Under the pieces are notes generated by a model. The model did not search any database. It was given only the letters and a program-made list of their open reading frames with translations, and was not told the origin of the DNA. The position numbers and the translations under genes were made by a program. From Deltaproteobacteria bacterium (GTDB lineage Bacteria; Desulfobacterota; Desulfarculia; Desulfarculales; Desulfarculaceae): DNA of 64,000 nt. Positions 53,237 through 60,725 of the stretch are shown one piece after another. The DNA lies in assembly GCA_020444165.1 (NCBI GenBank), contig JAHLLK010000015.1, positions 33,964-97,963 on the forward strand, written 5' to 3'. The number at the start of each line of letters is the position of its first letter. The stretch's first letter is position 1.

Positions 53237-53473
53237 ATGCCGGTCCAGTTCGATCCCGAAACCGCCACCTACTATCCCGTGACCTACTCGGGTGGCGACC
53301 CCTATACCCAACCGCCGGAAAAGGTCTGGGCCGAGGCGCCCCTGTACACCACTTCCGCTTATCCCTCGGTGGATTACACTCCCCCGCCGCCCATGGACGC
53401 CCCGGCCGACCCCCCGCCGTCCGTGGTGGGCCTGGCCGAGTACATGGGCACCGTGGTGGACAGGATCATCTAG
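53237..53473 (+). CDS. Small Pro/Tyr-rich protein of unknown function
   Basis: This is a 78-residue protein that starts MPVQFDPETATYYPVTYSGG. It is rich in Pro, Tyr, Asp and Thr, acidic, with no hydrophobic segment or Cys, and ends with a short helix (VVGLAEYMGTVVDRII). It is probably disordered apart from that end. GGGG lies 4 bases before the ATG, and a good promoter sits upstream, so translation is likely. An earlier in-frame ATG at 53168 lies inside the -10 box and cannot be used by that promoter. A five-hairpin element starts directly after the stop. I do not recognise a family. Confidence 0.65.
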   Translation: MPVQFDPETATYYPVTYSGGDPYTQPPEKVWAEAPLYTTSAYPSVDYTPPPPMDAPADPPPSVVGLAEYMGTVVDRII

Positions 53474-53630
53474 CAGGATGTTGAAAAAGTCCCTCCATGG
53501 CCTTTTTCAACCAAACTTGACAAAAGCGTGGTTTTGTCAAGTTTTCCAAATTGCTTGCCTTTTCAAGGCCGCGCAATTTGGCGCACCGTTCCTGGTGCGC
53601 CTAGCAGGCTGTTTTTCAACAGCCTGCTAG
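53474..53630 (+). repeat. Complete five-hairpin repeat element, copy 1
   Basis: Five hairpins follow one another: arms 53481-53489/53502-53510 (TTGAAAAAG), 53514-53525/53532-53543 (AACTTGACAAAA), 53546-53554/53573-53581 (CCAAATTGC), 53580-53587/53594-53601 (GGCGCACC) and 53601-53613/53618-53630 (CTAGCAGGCTGTT, 13 bp perfect). The reverse complement of the whole block recurs at 57843-57994 in the same order. It lies between convergent genes, directly after the 78-residue gene. The 97 bp after it to 53727 hold nothing I can name. Confidence 0.9.
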
Positions 53631-53727
53631 CGCAGCTTTCGCCCCCGCCGGCTTAGCGCCGCCCGCCCCGGGTTTCCGCGCCCAGCCAGGCGCCCCCCAA
53701 AAATCGCGGCCAACAAAAAAGCTGAAG

Positions 53728-54369
53728 TTATTTGAAGATGGTGGGCGTGAAGTCCTTGAGCCGAAGCGTTTTGACCACGTGCTCGAAGTCCACCAGGTCC
53801 TGGGTGAAATCCTGGTCCTGGCCGTGGAAGATGAGGATGATCAGGGAATCGGCGTGCTCCAGGCCCGCGGCCACCGCCCCGATCTTCACCTTGCGCTTCA
53901 CGCCTTTCTCCCCTTCCACGTCCAGTTCGTAGAGGCACTTGAGGTAGGACGTCTTGTGGCCGGCCAGGTCCAGCGAGCCGTTTTTCAGATCCAGATAGTT
54001 CTGTTTAGGGTCGCGGACCGCCTTGAGCAGCATGTCCAAGGTGAGGTCGGGCTGCTTCCTGATGGCCGCCACGATGATCTCGCTGGCCGAATCGTCCTTG
54101 TTCAGGTCCAGTTGGTACAGGAGCTGGTGGTCCGGCAGGCCGGTGACCTTGTCGCCCCGCACGATCTCGCCCTCGCGGTTGGCATCCACCTGCCAGGTGC
54201 GGGGAGCCTCGAACACCAGGCTCTTGGCCTCCACCAATTGATAGCGCTCGGTGTGCCACCAGCGCTCCAGGTAGTCGTCATCCGCCGCGGCCCGGGCCGG
54301 GCCGGCCAGGGCCAGGACGCCCAGGGTGGCAAACACCAGGACCAACAGGAAGTTGGCGGTCTTTCTCAT
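53728..54369 (-). CDS. Secreted protein of unknown function
   Basis: This is a 213-residue protein. A signal peptide covers about 1-28 (MRKTANFLLVLVFATLGVLA, ending ARA-AAD). The mature part is hydrophilic and mixed alpha/beta: YQLVEAKSLVFEAPRTWQVD, LDMLLKAVRDPKQNYLDLKN, HKTSYLKCLYELDVEGEKGV, then SLIILIFHGQDQDFTQDLVD and a final VKTLRLKDFTPTIF. The layout resembles periplasmic proteins of the PsbP or DUF1795 type (stress-type folds reading X-WxxxE-like surfaces), but I cannot assign a family. GGAG lies 8 bases before the ATG at 54369. Apparently a single-gene unit. Confidence 0.7.
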   Translation of the reverse strand: MRKTANFLLVLVFATLGVLALAGPARAAADDDYLERWWHTERYQLVEAKSLVFEAPRTWQVDANREGEIVRGDKVTGLPDHQLLYQLDLNKDDSASEIIVAAIRKQPDLTLDMLLKAVRDPKQNYLDLKNGSLDLAGHKTSYLKCLYELDVEGEKGVKRKVKIGAVAAGLEHADSLIILIFHGQDQDFTQDLVDFEHVVKTLRLKDFTPTIFK

Positions 54370-54547
54370 GGCATTGGCTCCAGCCAAAGGATTTGGCCCG
54401 AGCTTGCCCATTCCCCGCGCAAAGCGCAAGAATAAAAACCAATTTCCGCGCCAATAGCCAGCCGGAATAATCGTGCTCTGATTTATCAGCCAATTCCCCC
54501 CATCGGCGGGAATTCATGATGGCGGATGACCAGGCACAACCTGAATG

Positions 54548-54711
54548 CAACTATGAAGTTTTTTTGGGGGTGTGGGGGGAAGGACGCGGGGTCCCCAGAA
54601 AAGCGCAGCTTTTCTGGGGTGCAAGGACGCGGGGTCCCCAGAAAAGCGCAGCTTTTCTGGGGTGCAAGGACCTTTTTTTCATAAAAAGGTCCTTCTCCCC
54701 ACATCTTCTCC
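54548..54711 (-). terminator. Expanded hairpin of the dispersed post-stop family (copy 5), after ackA
   Basis: Read on minus it starts directly after the ackA stop. The outer frame (GAGGAGAAGATGTGGGG ... CCCCCCACACCCCC then AAAAAAACTTCATAG) matches other copies. Inside, GGACCTTTTTATG pairs with a T/A run, and an extra hairpin (CCCCAGAAAAGC against GCTTTTCTGGGG) with flank is duplicated in tandem with a period of about 43 bp. Confidence 0.8.
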
Positions 54712-55923
54712 TCAAGCTTCTCCAACCACTTCCGCCGCGGCCCGGGCGATCAGGAGTTCTTCGTTGGTGGGGATGACCCAGATGGCCACCCGGCTGCCGG
54801 GCCGGCTGATCTCTCCGGCCGAGCCCGGGGCCAGGTTTTGATTGCGCTCCGGGTCCAGCTCCAGGCCCCAGGGGCCCAGGTCGGCGAAAGCGGCCTCCCG
54901 CACCTGGGGCGAGTTCTCGCCGATGCCTCCGGTGAGGACCACGGCGTCGGCCCCGCCCAGGAGGAAGAAGTAGCCCCCCAGGTACTTCTTGAGGTTGTGG
55001 ATGAACATGTCGAAGGCCAGGCGGGCCCGGGCGTGGCCGTCCTCCATGGCCTGCACGATGGCCCGCATGTCCCGGCTGAAGCCGCTGATGGCCAACAGCC
55101 CGCTCTCCTTGTTCAGGCTGTCCAGGATCTCTTCCACCGAGAGCCCGGCGTGGCGGCAGAGGTGGGGGATCACCGCCGGGTCCAGGTAGCCCGGCCGGGT
55201 GCCCATCATCAGGCCTTCCAGGGGGGTGAAGCCCATGCTGGTGTCTTCCACCCGGCCCCGGTTGAAGGCGGTGACGGAGGAACCGTTGCCCAGGTGGGCG
55301 GTGATGAGCCGCAGTTCCGCCGGCTCCCGGCCCAGGAGCCGGGCCGCCTCCCGGGTCACGTACTCGTGGCTGATGCCGTGGAAGCCGTAGCGCCGCACGT
55401 GATAGCGCTCCCGCCACTCCCAGGGCACGGCGTAGAGGTGGGCGTGGGGCGGCATGGACTGGTGAAAGCAGGTGTCGAAGTGGGCCACCTGGGCGGCAGC
55501 GGGCAGCCGCCGGGTGGCGGCCTCCAGGCAGGCGATGCTGTGGGGCATGTGCAAGGGGGCGATGTCGGCCAGCTCGCCCAGGCGGGCCCGCACCTCCGGC
55601 CCCACCAGCACCGGGCCCAGGAAGATGTCCCGGCCGTGCACCATGCGGTGGCCGCAGACAGCGACCTCGGCCGGGTCGGCCAGGGCCGGGTGGCGGGGAT
55701 CGGCCAGGGCTTCCAGTGCGTACTCCAAGGCGGCCGGCTGATCCGCGCAGGCCACGGCGCGGGTCCAGGATTCTCCCTTGCCCACCCGGTGGTGCTGACG
55801 GGCGGGGCCGTTGCCCCCGCCGATCCGCTCCACCAGCCCCCCGGCCAGTTCCTCTTCCCCGGGCATGTCATAAAGCTTGTACTTCAAGGAAGAGGAGCCG
55901 CTATTGAACACCAGGATCTTCAC
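54712..55923 (-). CDS. ackA: Acetate kinase
   Basis: This 403-residue enzyme of the ASKHA fold interconverts acetyl phosphate and ADP with acetate and ATP. It has VKILVFNSGSSSLKYKLYD, GHRMVHGRDIF (the hydroxyacid-binding region), HFDTCFHQSMPP, RRYGFHGISHEYV, ITAHLGNGSSVTAF with the adenosine/phosphate loop, and the end LTGGIGENSPQVRE. Length is normal. The GTG at 55923, preceded by an A/G-rich GGAGGAGACAGG stretch, gives the expected N-terminus; a start at 55995 would add 24 extra residues. It follows xsc on the same strand, and together they convert sulfoacetaldehyde to acetate plus ATP. A family hairpin lies between the two genes. Confidence 0.97.
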   Translation of the reverse strand: MKILVFNSGSSSLKYKLYDMPGEEELAGGLVERIGGGNGPARQHHRVGKGESWTRAVACADQPAALEYALEALADPRHPALADPAEVAVCGHRMVHGRDIFLGPVLVGPEVRARLGELADIAPLHMPHSIACLEAATRRLPAAAQVAHFDTCFHQSMPPHAHLYAVPWEWRERYHVRRYGFHGISHEYVTREAARLLGREPAELRLITAHLGNGSSVTAFNRGRVEDTSMGFTPLEGLMMGTRPGYLDPAVIPHLCRHAGLSVEEILDSLNKESGLLAISGFSRDMRAIVQAMEDGHARARLAFDMFIHNLKKYLGGYFFLLGGADAVVLTGGIGENSPQVREAAFADLGPWGLELDPERNQNLAPGSAGEISRPGSRVAIWVIPTNEELLIARAAAEVVGEA

Positions 55924-56015
55924 TGCCCTGTCTCCTCCGCCCTGGCTCTCCACCCGGAAACCGCTCCCCGACCCCCGACAGGCGCCGGTGACCAAAGCTG
56001 ACTGCTACCCACTAT

Positions 56016-56105
56016 GAAGTTTTTTGGGGGATGGGGGGTGTGGGGGGAAGGACCCTTTTTTTCAAAAAAGGGTCCTTCCCCCCACATATCCCCAATTCTC
56101 CGAAT
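56016..56105 (-). terminator. Long hairpin of the dispersed post-stop family (copy 6), after xsc
   Basis: Read on minus it starts close after the xsc stop with GATTCGGAGAATTGGGG. The stem TGTGGGGGGAAGGACCC plus A/T run pairs 56038-56060 with 56063-56086, and CCCCCAAAAAACTTCATAG closes the frame. It separates xsc from ackA by a likely partial terminator. Confidence 0.8.
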
Positions 56106-56110
56106 CACTC

Positions 56111-57829
56111 TCATCCGTTCAAATGCGCGTACTTGGCCAGGTGGCGCACGGGGGTTTTGAGGGCGTCGCGGCGGAAGGGTTCGGCCAGGACTTCGGCGGC
56201 GCCGTCGATGATGGCGTCGATGACGGCCGGGCCGCCGGCGGCCACGGCTTCTTCGACCGCGCCGGCCACTTGGTCGGGGTGATCCACGCGGTAGCCCTGG
56301 GCGCCCATGTCGCGGGCCAGGCGGGCGAAGTCGGGGTTGGCCAGGTTCACACCCACGAAGCGGTTGTCGTAGTAGTCGATCTGGTTCTTCTTTTCCGCGC
56401 CCCACTGGTTGTTGTTGAAGACCACGGCGATGACGGGGATTTCTTCGCGCACCGCGGTCATCACCTCGGAGAGGCCGCTGATGCCCCAGGCGCCGTCGCC
56501 TTGCAGGGCGAACACGGGGGCCTCGGGCCGGCCCATCTTGGCCCCCAGGGCGACGCCGTAGGCGATGCCGCAGTTGCCCCAGGACAGGGCCGGCAGGAAC
56601 TGGCGGGGGCCGTTGAAGCCCAGGTAGCTGTTGGACATGGAGCAGGTGTTGCCCACGTCGGTGGCCACCAGGGAGCCGGCGGGCATGGCCCGGGTCAGCT
56701 CGCGCAGGAAGGCCCGGGGGTGCATGGCCTGGCTGGGGGCCTCGGCCCAGGCGTCCAGCTCGGCGCGCCAGGTGCCCCTCTCCACGGCCACCTCGGCCAG
56801 GCGCTCTTCGGCCGGGGCGCGGTCCGGCTCGCGGCGGGATAGTTCGGTGAGGAGCGCCGCGGCGAACTCCTTGGCGTCGGCCATGACCGGCAGGTCCACC
56901 CGGCGGCCCAGGCCCAACTGGCGGGCGTCGGCGTCCACCTGGATAATTTTGGCGCCGGCCGGCCAGTAGGTCATGTCGTACTGCGGCAGGGTGCCGAAGG
57001 GCCCCAGCCGGGTGCCCAGGGCCAGGATCACGTCGGCCCGGGCGATGAGCCGCATGGCGGCCTTGGAGCCGCAGTAGCCCAGGGGGCCGGCGGCCAGGGG
57101 GTGGTGGGCCGGGAAGCTGTCGTTGTGCAGGTAGGAGTTCACCACGGGGGCGGTGAGGTATTCCGCCAGGGCTTGGGTCTCCTCCCCGGCCCCGGCCATG
57201 CACACCCCGCCGCCGGCCAGGATCACGGGGTAGGCCGCCCCGGCCAACAGCTCGGCCGCCCGGGCCACCTCGGCGGGCGCCCCGGCCCCCCGGCTGGGGG
57301 TCTGGGTGGGGAAGATCTCGGTGTCGATGTCGCCGTAGAAATAGTCCCGGGGGATGTTGAGCTGGGTGGGGCCCATTTCGGCCTTGGCCAGGTAGAAGCA
57401 GCGGCGGGCCAGCTCGGCCATGCGCTCCGGCCGGTTCACCCGCACCTGGAACTTGGTGCAGGCCGCGAACCAGGGCATCTGGTCCAGCTCCTGGAAGCCG
57501 CCGGTGCCCAGCCCCAGGCTGCCGGTCTCCGGGGTGATGGCCACCATGGGCGAGTGGGCCCAATAGGCCGCGGTGACGGCCGAGACGAAGTTGGCCGCGC
57601 CGGGGCCGTTCTGGGCGATGCAGACCTGGGGCCGGCCGGTGACCCGGGCCAGGCCGTCGGCGGCGTGGGCCGCGGCCTGCTCGTGGGCCACGGAGATGAA
57701 GCGGATGCCCGCGGCCGGGAACAGGTCCAGGGCGTCCATGTAGGCGCTGCCCACGATGCCGAAAACGTTCTGCACGCCTTCGGCGGCCAGGGTCTCCACC
57801 AGGGCTTCGGAGGGGGTCATTTTGGGCAT
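56111..57829 (-). CDS. xsc: Sulfoacetaldehyde acetyltransferase
   Basis: This 572-residue TPP-dependent enzyme converts sulfoacetaldehyde and phosphate to acetyl phosphate and sulfite. It begins MPKMTPSEALVETLAAEGVQ, with GIVGSAYMDALDLFPAAGIR, HEQAAAHAADGLARV including the catalytic Glu, CIAQNGPGAANFV, AEMGPTQLNIPRDYFYGDID, NSYLHNDSFPAHHPL and the TPP-binding GDGAWGISG ... NNNQWGAEKKNQ. These segments match characterised Xsc proteins by memory rather than acetolactate synthases. The ATG at 57829 with GGGAG 9 bases upstream is the natural start; an open extension upstream runs into a repeat element. With ackA next door this fits taurine or isethionate use. No regulator or transporter for these is visible. 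Confidence 0.93.
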   Translation of the reverse strand: MPKMTPSEALVETLAAEGVQNVFGIVGSAYMDALDLFPAAGIRFISVAHEQAAAHAADGLARVTGRPQVCIAQNGPGAANFVSAVTAAYWAHSPMVAITPETGSLGLGTGGFQELDQMPWFAACTKFQVRVNRPERMAELARRCFYLAKAEMGPTQLNIPRDYFYGDIDTEIFPTQTPSRGAGAPAEVARAAELLAGAAYPVILAGGGVCMAGAGEETQALAEYLTAPVVNSYLHNDSFPAHHPLAAGPLGYCGSKAAMRLIARADVILALGTRLGPFGTLPQYDMTYWPAGAKIIQVDADARQLGLGRRVDLPVMADAKEFAAALLTELSRREPDRAPAEERLAEVAVERGTWRAELDAWAEAPSQAMHPRAFLRELTRAMPAGSLVATDVGNTCSMSNSYLGFNGPRQFLPALSWGNCGIAYGVALGAKMGRPEAPVFALQGDGAWGISGLSEVMTAVREEIPVIAVVFNNNQWGAEKKNQIDYYDNRFVGVNLANPDFARLARDMGAQGYRVDHPDQVAGAVEEAVAAGGPAVIDAIIDGAAEVLAEPFRRDALKTPVRHLAKYAHLNG

Positions 57830-57842
57830 GATGTCGTGCTCC

Positions 57843-57994
57843 CTAGCAGGCTGTGGAAAAACAGCCTGCTGGGTGCGCCAAGGATGGCGCACCAAATTGC
57901 GTGGCTTTGAAAAAGCAAGCAATTTGTCAAACTCGGCAAAACCACGCTTTTGCCGAGTTTGGTTGAAAAAGGCCATGGATGGACTTTTTCAACC
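57843..57994 (-). repeat. Complete five-hairpin repeat element, copy 2 (inverted)
   Basis: Reverse complement of the element at 53474: hairpins at 57845-57870 (AGCAGGCTGT), 57872-57893 (GGTGCGCC), 57894-57925 (AAATTGC), 57930-57959 (AACTCGGCAAAA with CCACGC loop) and 57961-57994 (GGTTGAAAAAG). Arm changes are often matched by changes in the partner arm (TTGACAAAA versus TCGGCAAAA), so the pairing is conserved. It lies directly upstream of xsc. Confidence 0.9.
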
Positions 57995-58023
57995 CTCTGT
58001 CAGGGCCGGGCCGGCGGCCGTCT

Positions 58024-58839
58024 TTAGCGTTGAAGTTCGTGCTTTAATTTACGGGTCATGAGTTTTTCATAGAGGTTGGGGGCCAGGCGGCTGACCCACC
58101 AGGTGAGCTTGCCCACCGCCGAGAACACGGCCAGGGGCCGGTCCTTCTGGGCGGCGTGGAACACCGCCTCGGCCACTTCGGTGGGGGTGCTGACCCGGCC
58201 CACCGTGGACTGGGGATGGCTGGTGACCGTGCCGTCGCCGTCCAGGGCGGCGGTGGCGATGCCGGTCTGGGTGAAACCGGGGCAGGCCAGGGTCACGGTC
58301 ACCCCGCTGCCGGCCAGTTCGGCCCTGAGGGAGCCGAAGAGCCCGTGCAGGGCGTGCTTGCTGGCCGCGTAGCCCGAGCGGCCCAACAGCGGCGCGAAGC
58401 CGGCCACCGAGGTGATGACCACGATCTGGCCCCGGCGGGCGGTCAGGCTGGGCAGGGCCGCCTGGGTCAGGTACAGGGAGCCGAAAAAGTTCACGTCCAT
58501 GACCCGGCGGAACACCCGGCTCTGGGTGGCGGCAAAGGCGCTGCGCTGGGTGATGCCCGCGTTGTTTATCAAAACGTCCACCCCGCCCAGCCGCTCCACC
58601 ACCTCCAGCACCGCGGCCAGGCAGTCGGCCTCCCGGGTCACGTCGCAGGTCAGGCCCAGGGCCCGGCCCTGGTCCGCGCCCAAATCGGCGGCCAGGCGCC
58701 GGGCCGCCGCGCCGTCCAGGTCCAGGAGAGCCAGGGTGGCCCCGGCCTGGTGCCAGCGCCGGGCAAAGGCTTGGCCCAGGCCGCCGGCCGCCCCGCTGAT
58801 CACCACCACCTTGCCCAGGTATTTGCGCTCAGGCGCCAT
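58024..58839 (-). CDS. Short-chain dehydrogenase/reductase
   Basis: This 271-residue classical SDR has the cofactor loop VVISGAAGGLGQAFARRW, an acidic Asp after the second strand (LALLDLDG, suggesting NAD(H)), NNAG (DVLINNAGITQ), the catalytic Ser (VITSVAGFAPL) and YAASK (GYAASKHAL). The C-terminus (LTWWVSRLAPNLYEKLMTRK) is longer than minimal SDRs and may touch the membrane. The ATG at 58839 overlaps the end of the epimerase gene by 11 bases and has GGGAG 7 bases upstream. Last gene of the five-gene TetR operon. The substrate is probably a lipid or sterol-like alcohol/ketone, which is inference from the BASS transporter. Confidence 0.9.
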   Translation of the reverse strand: MAPERKYLGKVVVISGAAGGLGQAFARRWHQAGATLALLDLDGAAARRLAADLGADQGRALGLTCDVTREADCLAAVLEVVERLGGVDVLINNAGITQRSAFAATQSRVFRRVMDVNFFGSLYLTQAALPSLTARRGQIVVITSVAGFAPLLGRSGYAASKHALHGLFGSLRAELAGSGVTVTLACPGFTQTGIATAALDGDGTVTSHPQSTVGRVSTPTEVAEAVFHAAQKDRPLAVFSAVGKLTWWVSRLAPNLYEKLMTRKLKHELQR

Positions 58840-59800
58840 GGCGGGTCTCCCGGAAATAGTCGAAGACCTGGCGGGTGGTCTTCTGGGGGACATAGCCGAA
58901 CTCCTCCTTGAGGCGGCGGTTGGCCAACACCGGGCGGTAGCGCAGGAAGTTGACCTGCTCCGGGCCGTAGGGGGTGAGGGAGAGCTTTTTCAGCAGGGCC
59001 AGCGCGGCTTTGACCAGGCCCACCGGCAGGGACAGGTAGGGCTTGCCCAAGAGCGCCGCCATCTGGCGCATGGTCAGAATCCCGTCGCCGGCCAGGTTGT
59101 AGATGCCGCTCTGGTCATGGGCGATGCCCCGGAGAATGGCCCCCACCACGTCCTGATCCCAGATGAGCACAAAGGGGCTCTCGGCCCCGGCCAGGCCCAC
59201 CACGGCCCGGCCGTCAAAGAGCGCGGTGATCTGGTTGTGGGCCGTGGCCCCCAGGATGGTGCCGGGCCGCAGAATGAGCTGCTTCAGCTCGGGGTGCTCT
59301 TGCCGCCAGGCGGCCAGAAGCTCCTCCACCTGGCGCTTGTGGTCGGAATAGATGAATTCGGGGTTGCCCCGGATGGGGTCGTTCTCGTCCAGCCAGGCGG
59401 CGTTGTCCGCATAGTAGCCATAGGCCGCGCCGGAGGAGGTGTAGATCACCTTGTCCACCCCCGCGGCAAGAGCCGCCTGGAGGAGGTTCTCCGTGCCGCC
59501 CACCTCCACGCTGTGCAAGAGCTCCCGGTCGGGCTTCTTGCCGGGGTTCACCACCGCGGCCAGATGCACGGCGGCCTGCACCCCGTGCTCGGCCATGACC
59601 CGGGCCAGCTCCGGGGAGCGGATGTCCAGGGCCACGTGGATCACCCCGGGCAGGGGGCGGGTGGTCTCCCGCAGGTCCAGGGCCACGATGGTGGTCAGTT
59701 CGCCGGGGTCGGCGGCCAGGGCCTCCAGCACCAGGCGGCCGATGTAGCCCTCGGAGCCGGTGACCAGGATGGAGTGGTACCCGCTGGGCCGGGGATTCAT
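58829..59800 (-). CDS. NAD-dependent epimerase/dehydratase family protein (extended SDR)
   Basis: This 323-residue protein has ILVTGSEGYIGRLVLEALAA, DIRSPELARVMAEHGVQAAV, HLAAVVNPGKKPDRELLHSV, then YTSSGAAYGYYADNAAWLDE and a Y-x-x-x-K as YSDHKRQVEELL. These belong to the extended SDR group that also holds 3-beta-hydroxysteroid dehydrogenases and sugar epimerases. No sugar-specific motif is visible. A longer open frame continues upstream through the transporter gene, but the ATG at 59800 overlaps the TGA of that gene and has GGAGG 6 bases ahead, fixing the start. Middle gene of the TetR operon; the substrate is unknown. Confidence 0.88.
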   Translation of the reverse strand: MNPRPSGYHSILVTGSEGYIGRLVLEALAADPGELTTIVALDLRETTRPLPGVIHVALDIRSPELARVMAEHGVQAAVHLAAVVNPGKKPDRELLHSVEVGGTENLLQAALAAGVDKVIYTSSGAAYGYYADNAAWLDENDPIRGNPEFIYSDHKRQVEELLAAWRQEHPELKQLILRPGTILGATAHNQITALFDGRAVVGLAGAESPFVLIWDQDVVGAILRGIAHDQSGIYNLAGDGILTMRQMAALLGKPYLSLPVGLVKAALALLKKLSLTPYGPEQVNFLRYRPVLANRRLKEEFGYVPQKTTRQVFDYFRETRHGA

Positions 59801-60723
59801 TTGGCGCCTCCCATGATCGGCAGAAGCTTGTGGCGGTTCCAGTACAAGGCCACGCAGAGCCCGGCCACGATGTGCCAGATGCCCCACCAGGCCGCGATGA
59901 TGGCCATGCCGCCCAGACCGTCGAAGAAATCGAAGATGAGCACCAGGGCCAGGGCCGAGTTCTGGATGCCCACCTCGATGGTCACCGCCCGGGTGTCGTG
60001 GGGGTCCAGGCGGAACAGCCGGCCCGAGGTGTAGCCGATGGTGAAGGCCATGGCGTTCTGGATGAGCACCGCCAGGGCCACCAGGCCGATGATGTGGAGG
60101 AAGATGGACCAGTTGTTGGCCAGGGCCAGGGTGAGGAACAAGAGGAACACGATCACCGAGAAGATCTTGAAAGGGGTGCGCACCTTGTCCACCAGGCCGG
60201 GGAAGAAGCGCGACACGGTGATGCCGGCCACCAGGGGAATCCCCAGGATCAGGGTGATGGTGGTGAACACGTCCAGGGGCGAGAGGCTCACCTGCTTGAG
60301 GATCGGCGCGGTGTAGGGGTTGAGCCCGCCCCACAGCGAGAGGTTGAAGGGGGTCATGAACACGGCCACCGCGGTGGAGACCGCGGTCATGGACACGCTC
60401 AAGGCCGCGTTGCCCCCGGCCAGATAGGTCATGAGGTTGGAGACGTTGCCCCCGGGGCAGGCGGCCACCAGCATCATGCCCAGGGCCAGGGAGGGCTGGG
60501 GTTTCATCACCAGGCACAACAGGAAGCTGAACACGGGCAGCAGGATGAACTGGGCCATGAGCCCGATGGCCGGGCCCTTGGGGGCCACCACGATACGCTT
60601 GAAATCCTCCAGTTTCAGATCCAGGGCCATGCCGAACATCATCAGGCCGATGAGCGCGTTTAGGGCCAACAGGCTGTGGGGATCGAAGTTCAGACGAATC
60701 TGGTCCACCGCTGCCGCGTCCAT
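59797..60723 (-). CDS. Bile acid:sodium symporter (BASS/SLC10) family transporter
   Basis: This 308-residue protein has about nine or ten membrane segments. NALIGLMMFGMALDLKLEDF is the typical first helix; VAACPGGNVSNLMTYLAGGN forms the crossover Na+ site; TIEVGIQNSALALVLIFDFF is the second repeat counterpart. BASS proteins couple Na+ influx to uptake of organic anions such as bile acids, pyruvate or pantoate. The substrate here is not inferable but is probably an organic acid handled by the TPP enzyme encoded 2 bp upstream. The ATG at 60723 has GGGAGGTG upstream. The gene overlaps the epimerase start by ATGA. Confidence 0.93.
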   Translation of the reverse strand: MDAAAVDQIRLNFDPHSLLALNALIGLMMFGMALDLKLEDFKRIVVAPKGPAIGLMAQFILLPVFSFLLCLVMKPQPSLALGMMLVAACPGGNVSNLMTYLAGGNAALSVSMTAVSTAVAVFMTPFNLSLWGGLNPYTAPILKQVSLSPLDVFTTITLILGIPLVAGITVSRFFPGLVDKVRTPFKIFSVIVFLLFLTLALANNWSIFLHIIGLVALAVLIQNAMAFTIGYTSGRLFRLDPHDTRAVTIEVGIQNSALALVLIFDFFDGLGGMAIIAAWWGIWHIVAGLCVALYWNRHKLLPIMGGAK

Positions 60724-60725
60724 GC

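Noticed and set aside
56111..57829. Acetolactate synthase large subunit
   Set aside because: Segments such as GIVGSAYMDALDLFPAAGIR and NSYLHNDSFPAHHPL fit sulfoacetaldehyde acetyltransferase, no small subunit gene is adjacent, and acetate kinase is the neighbour.
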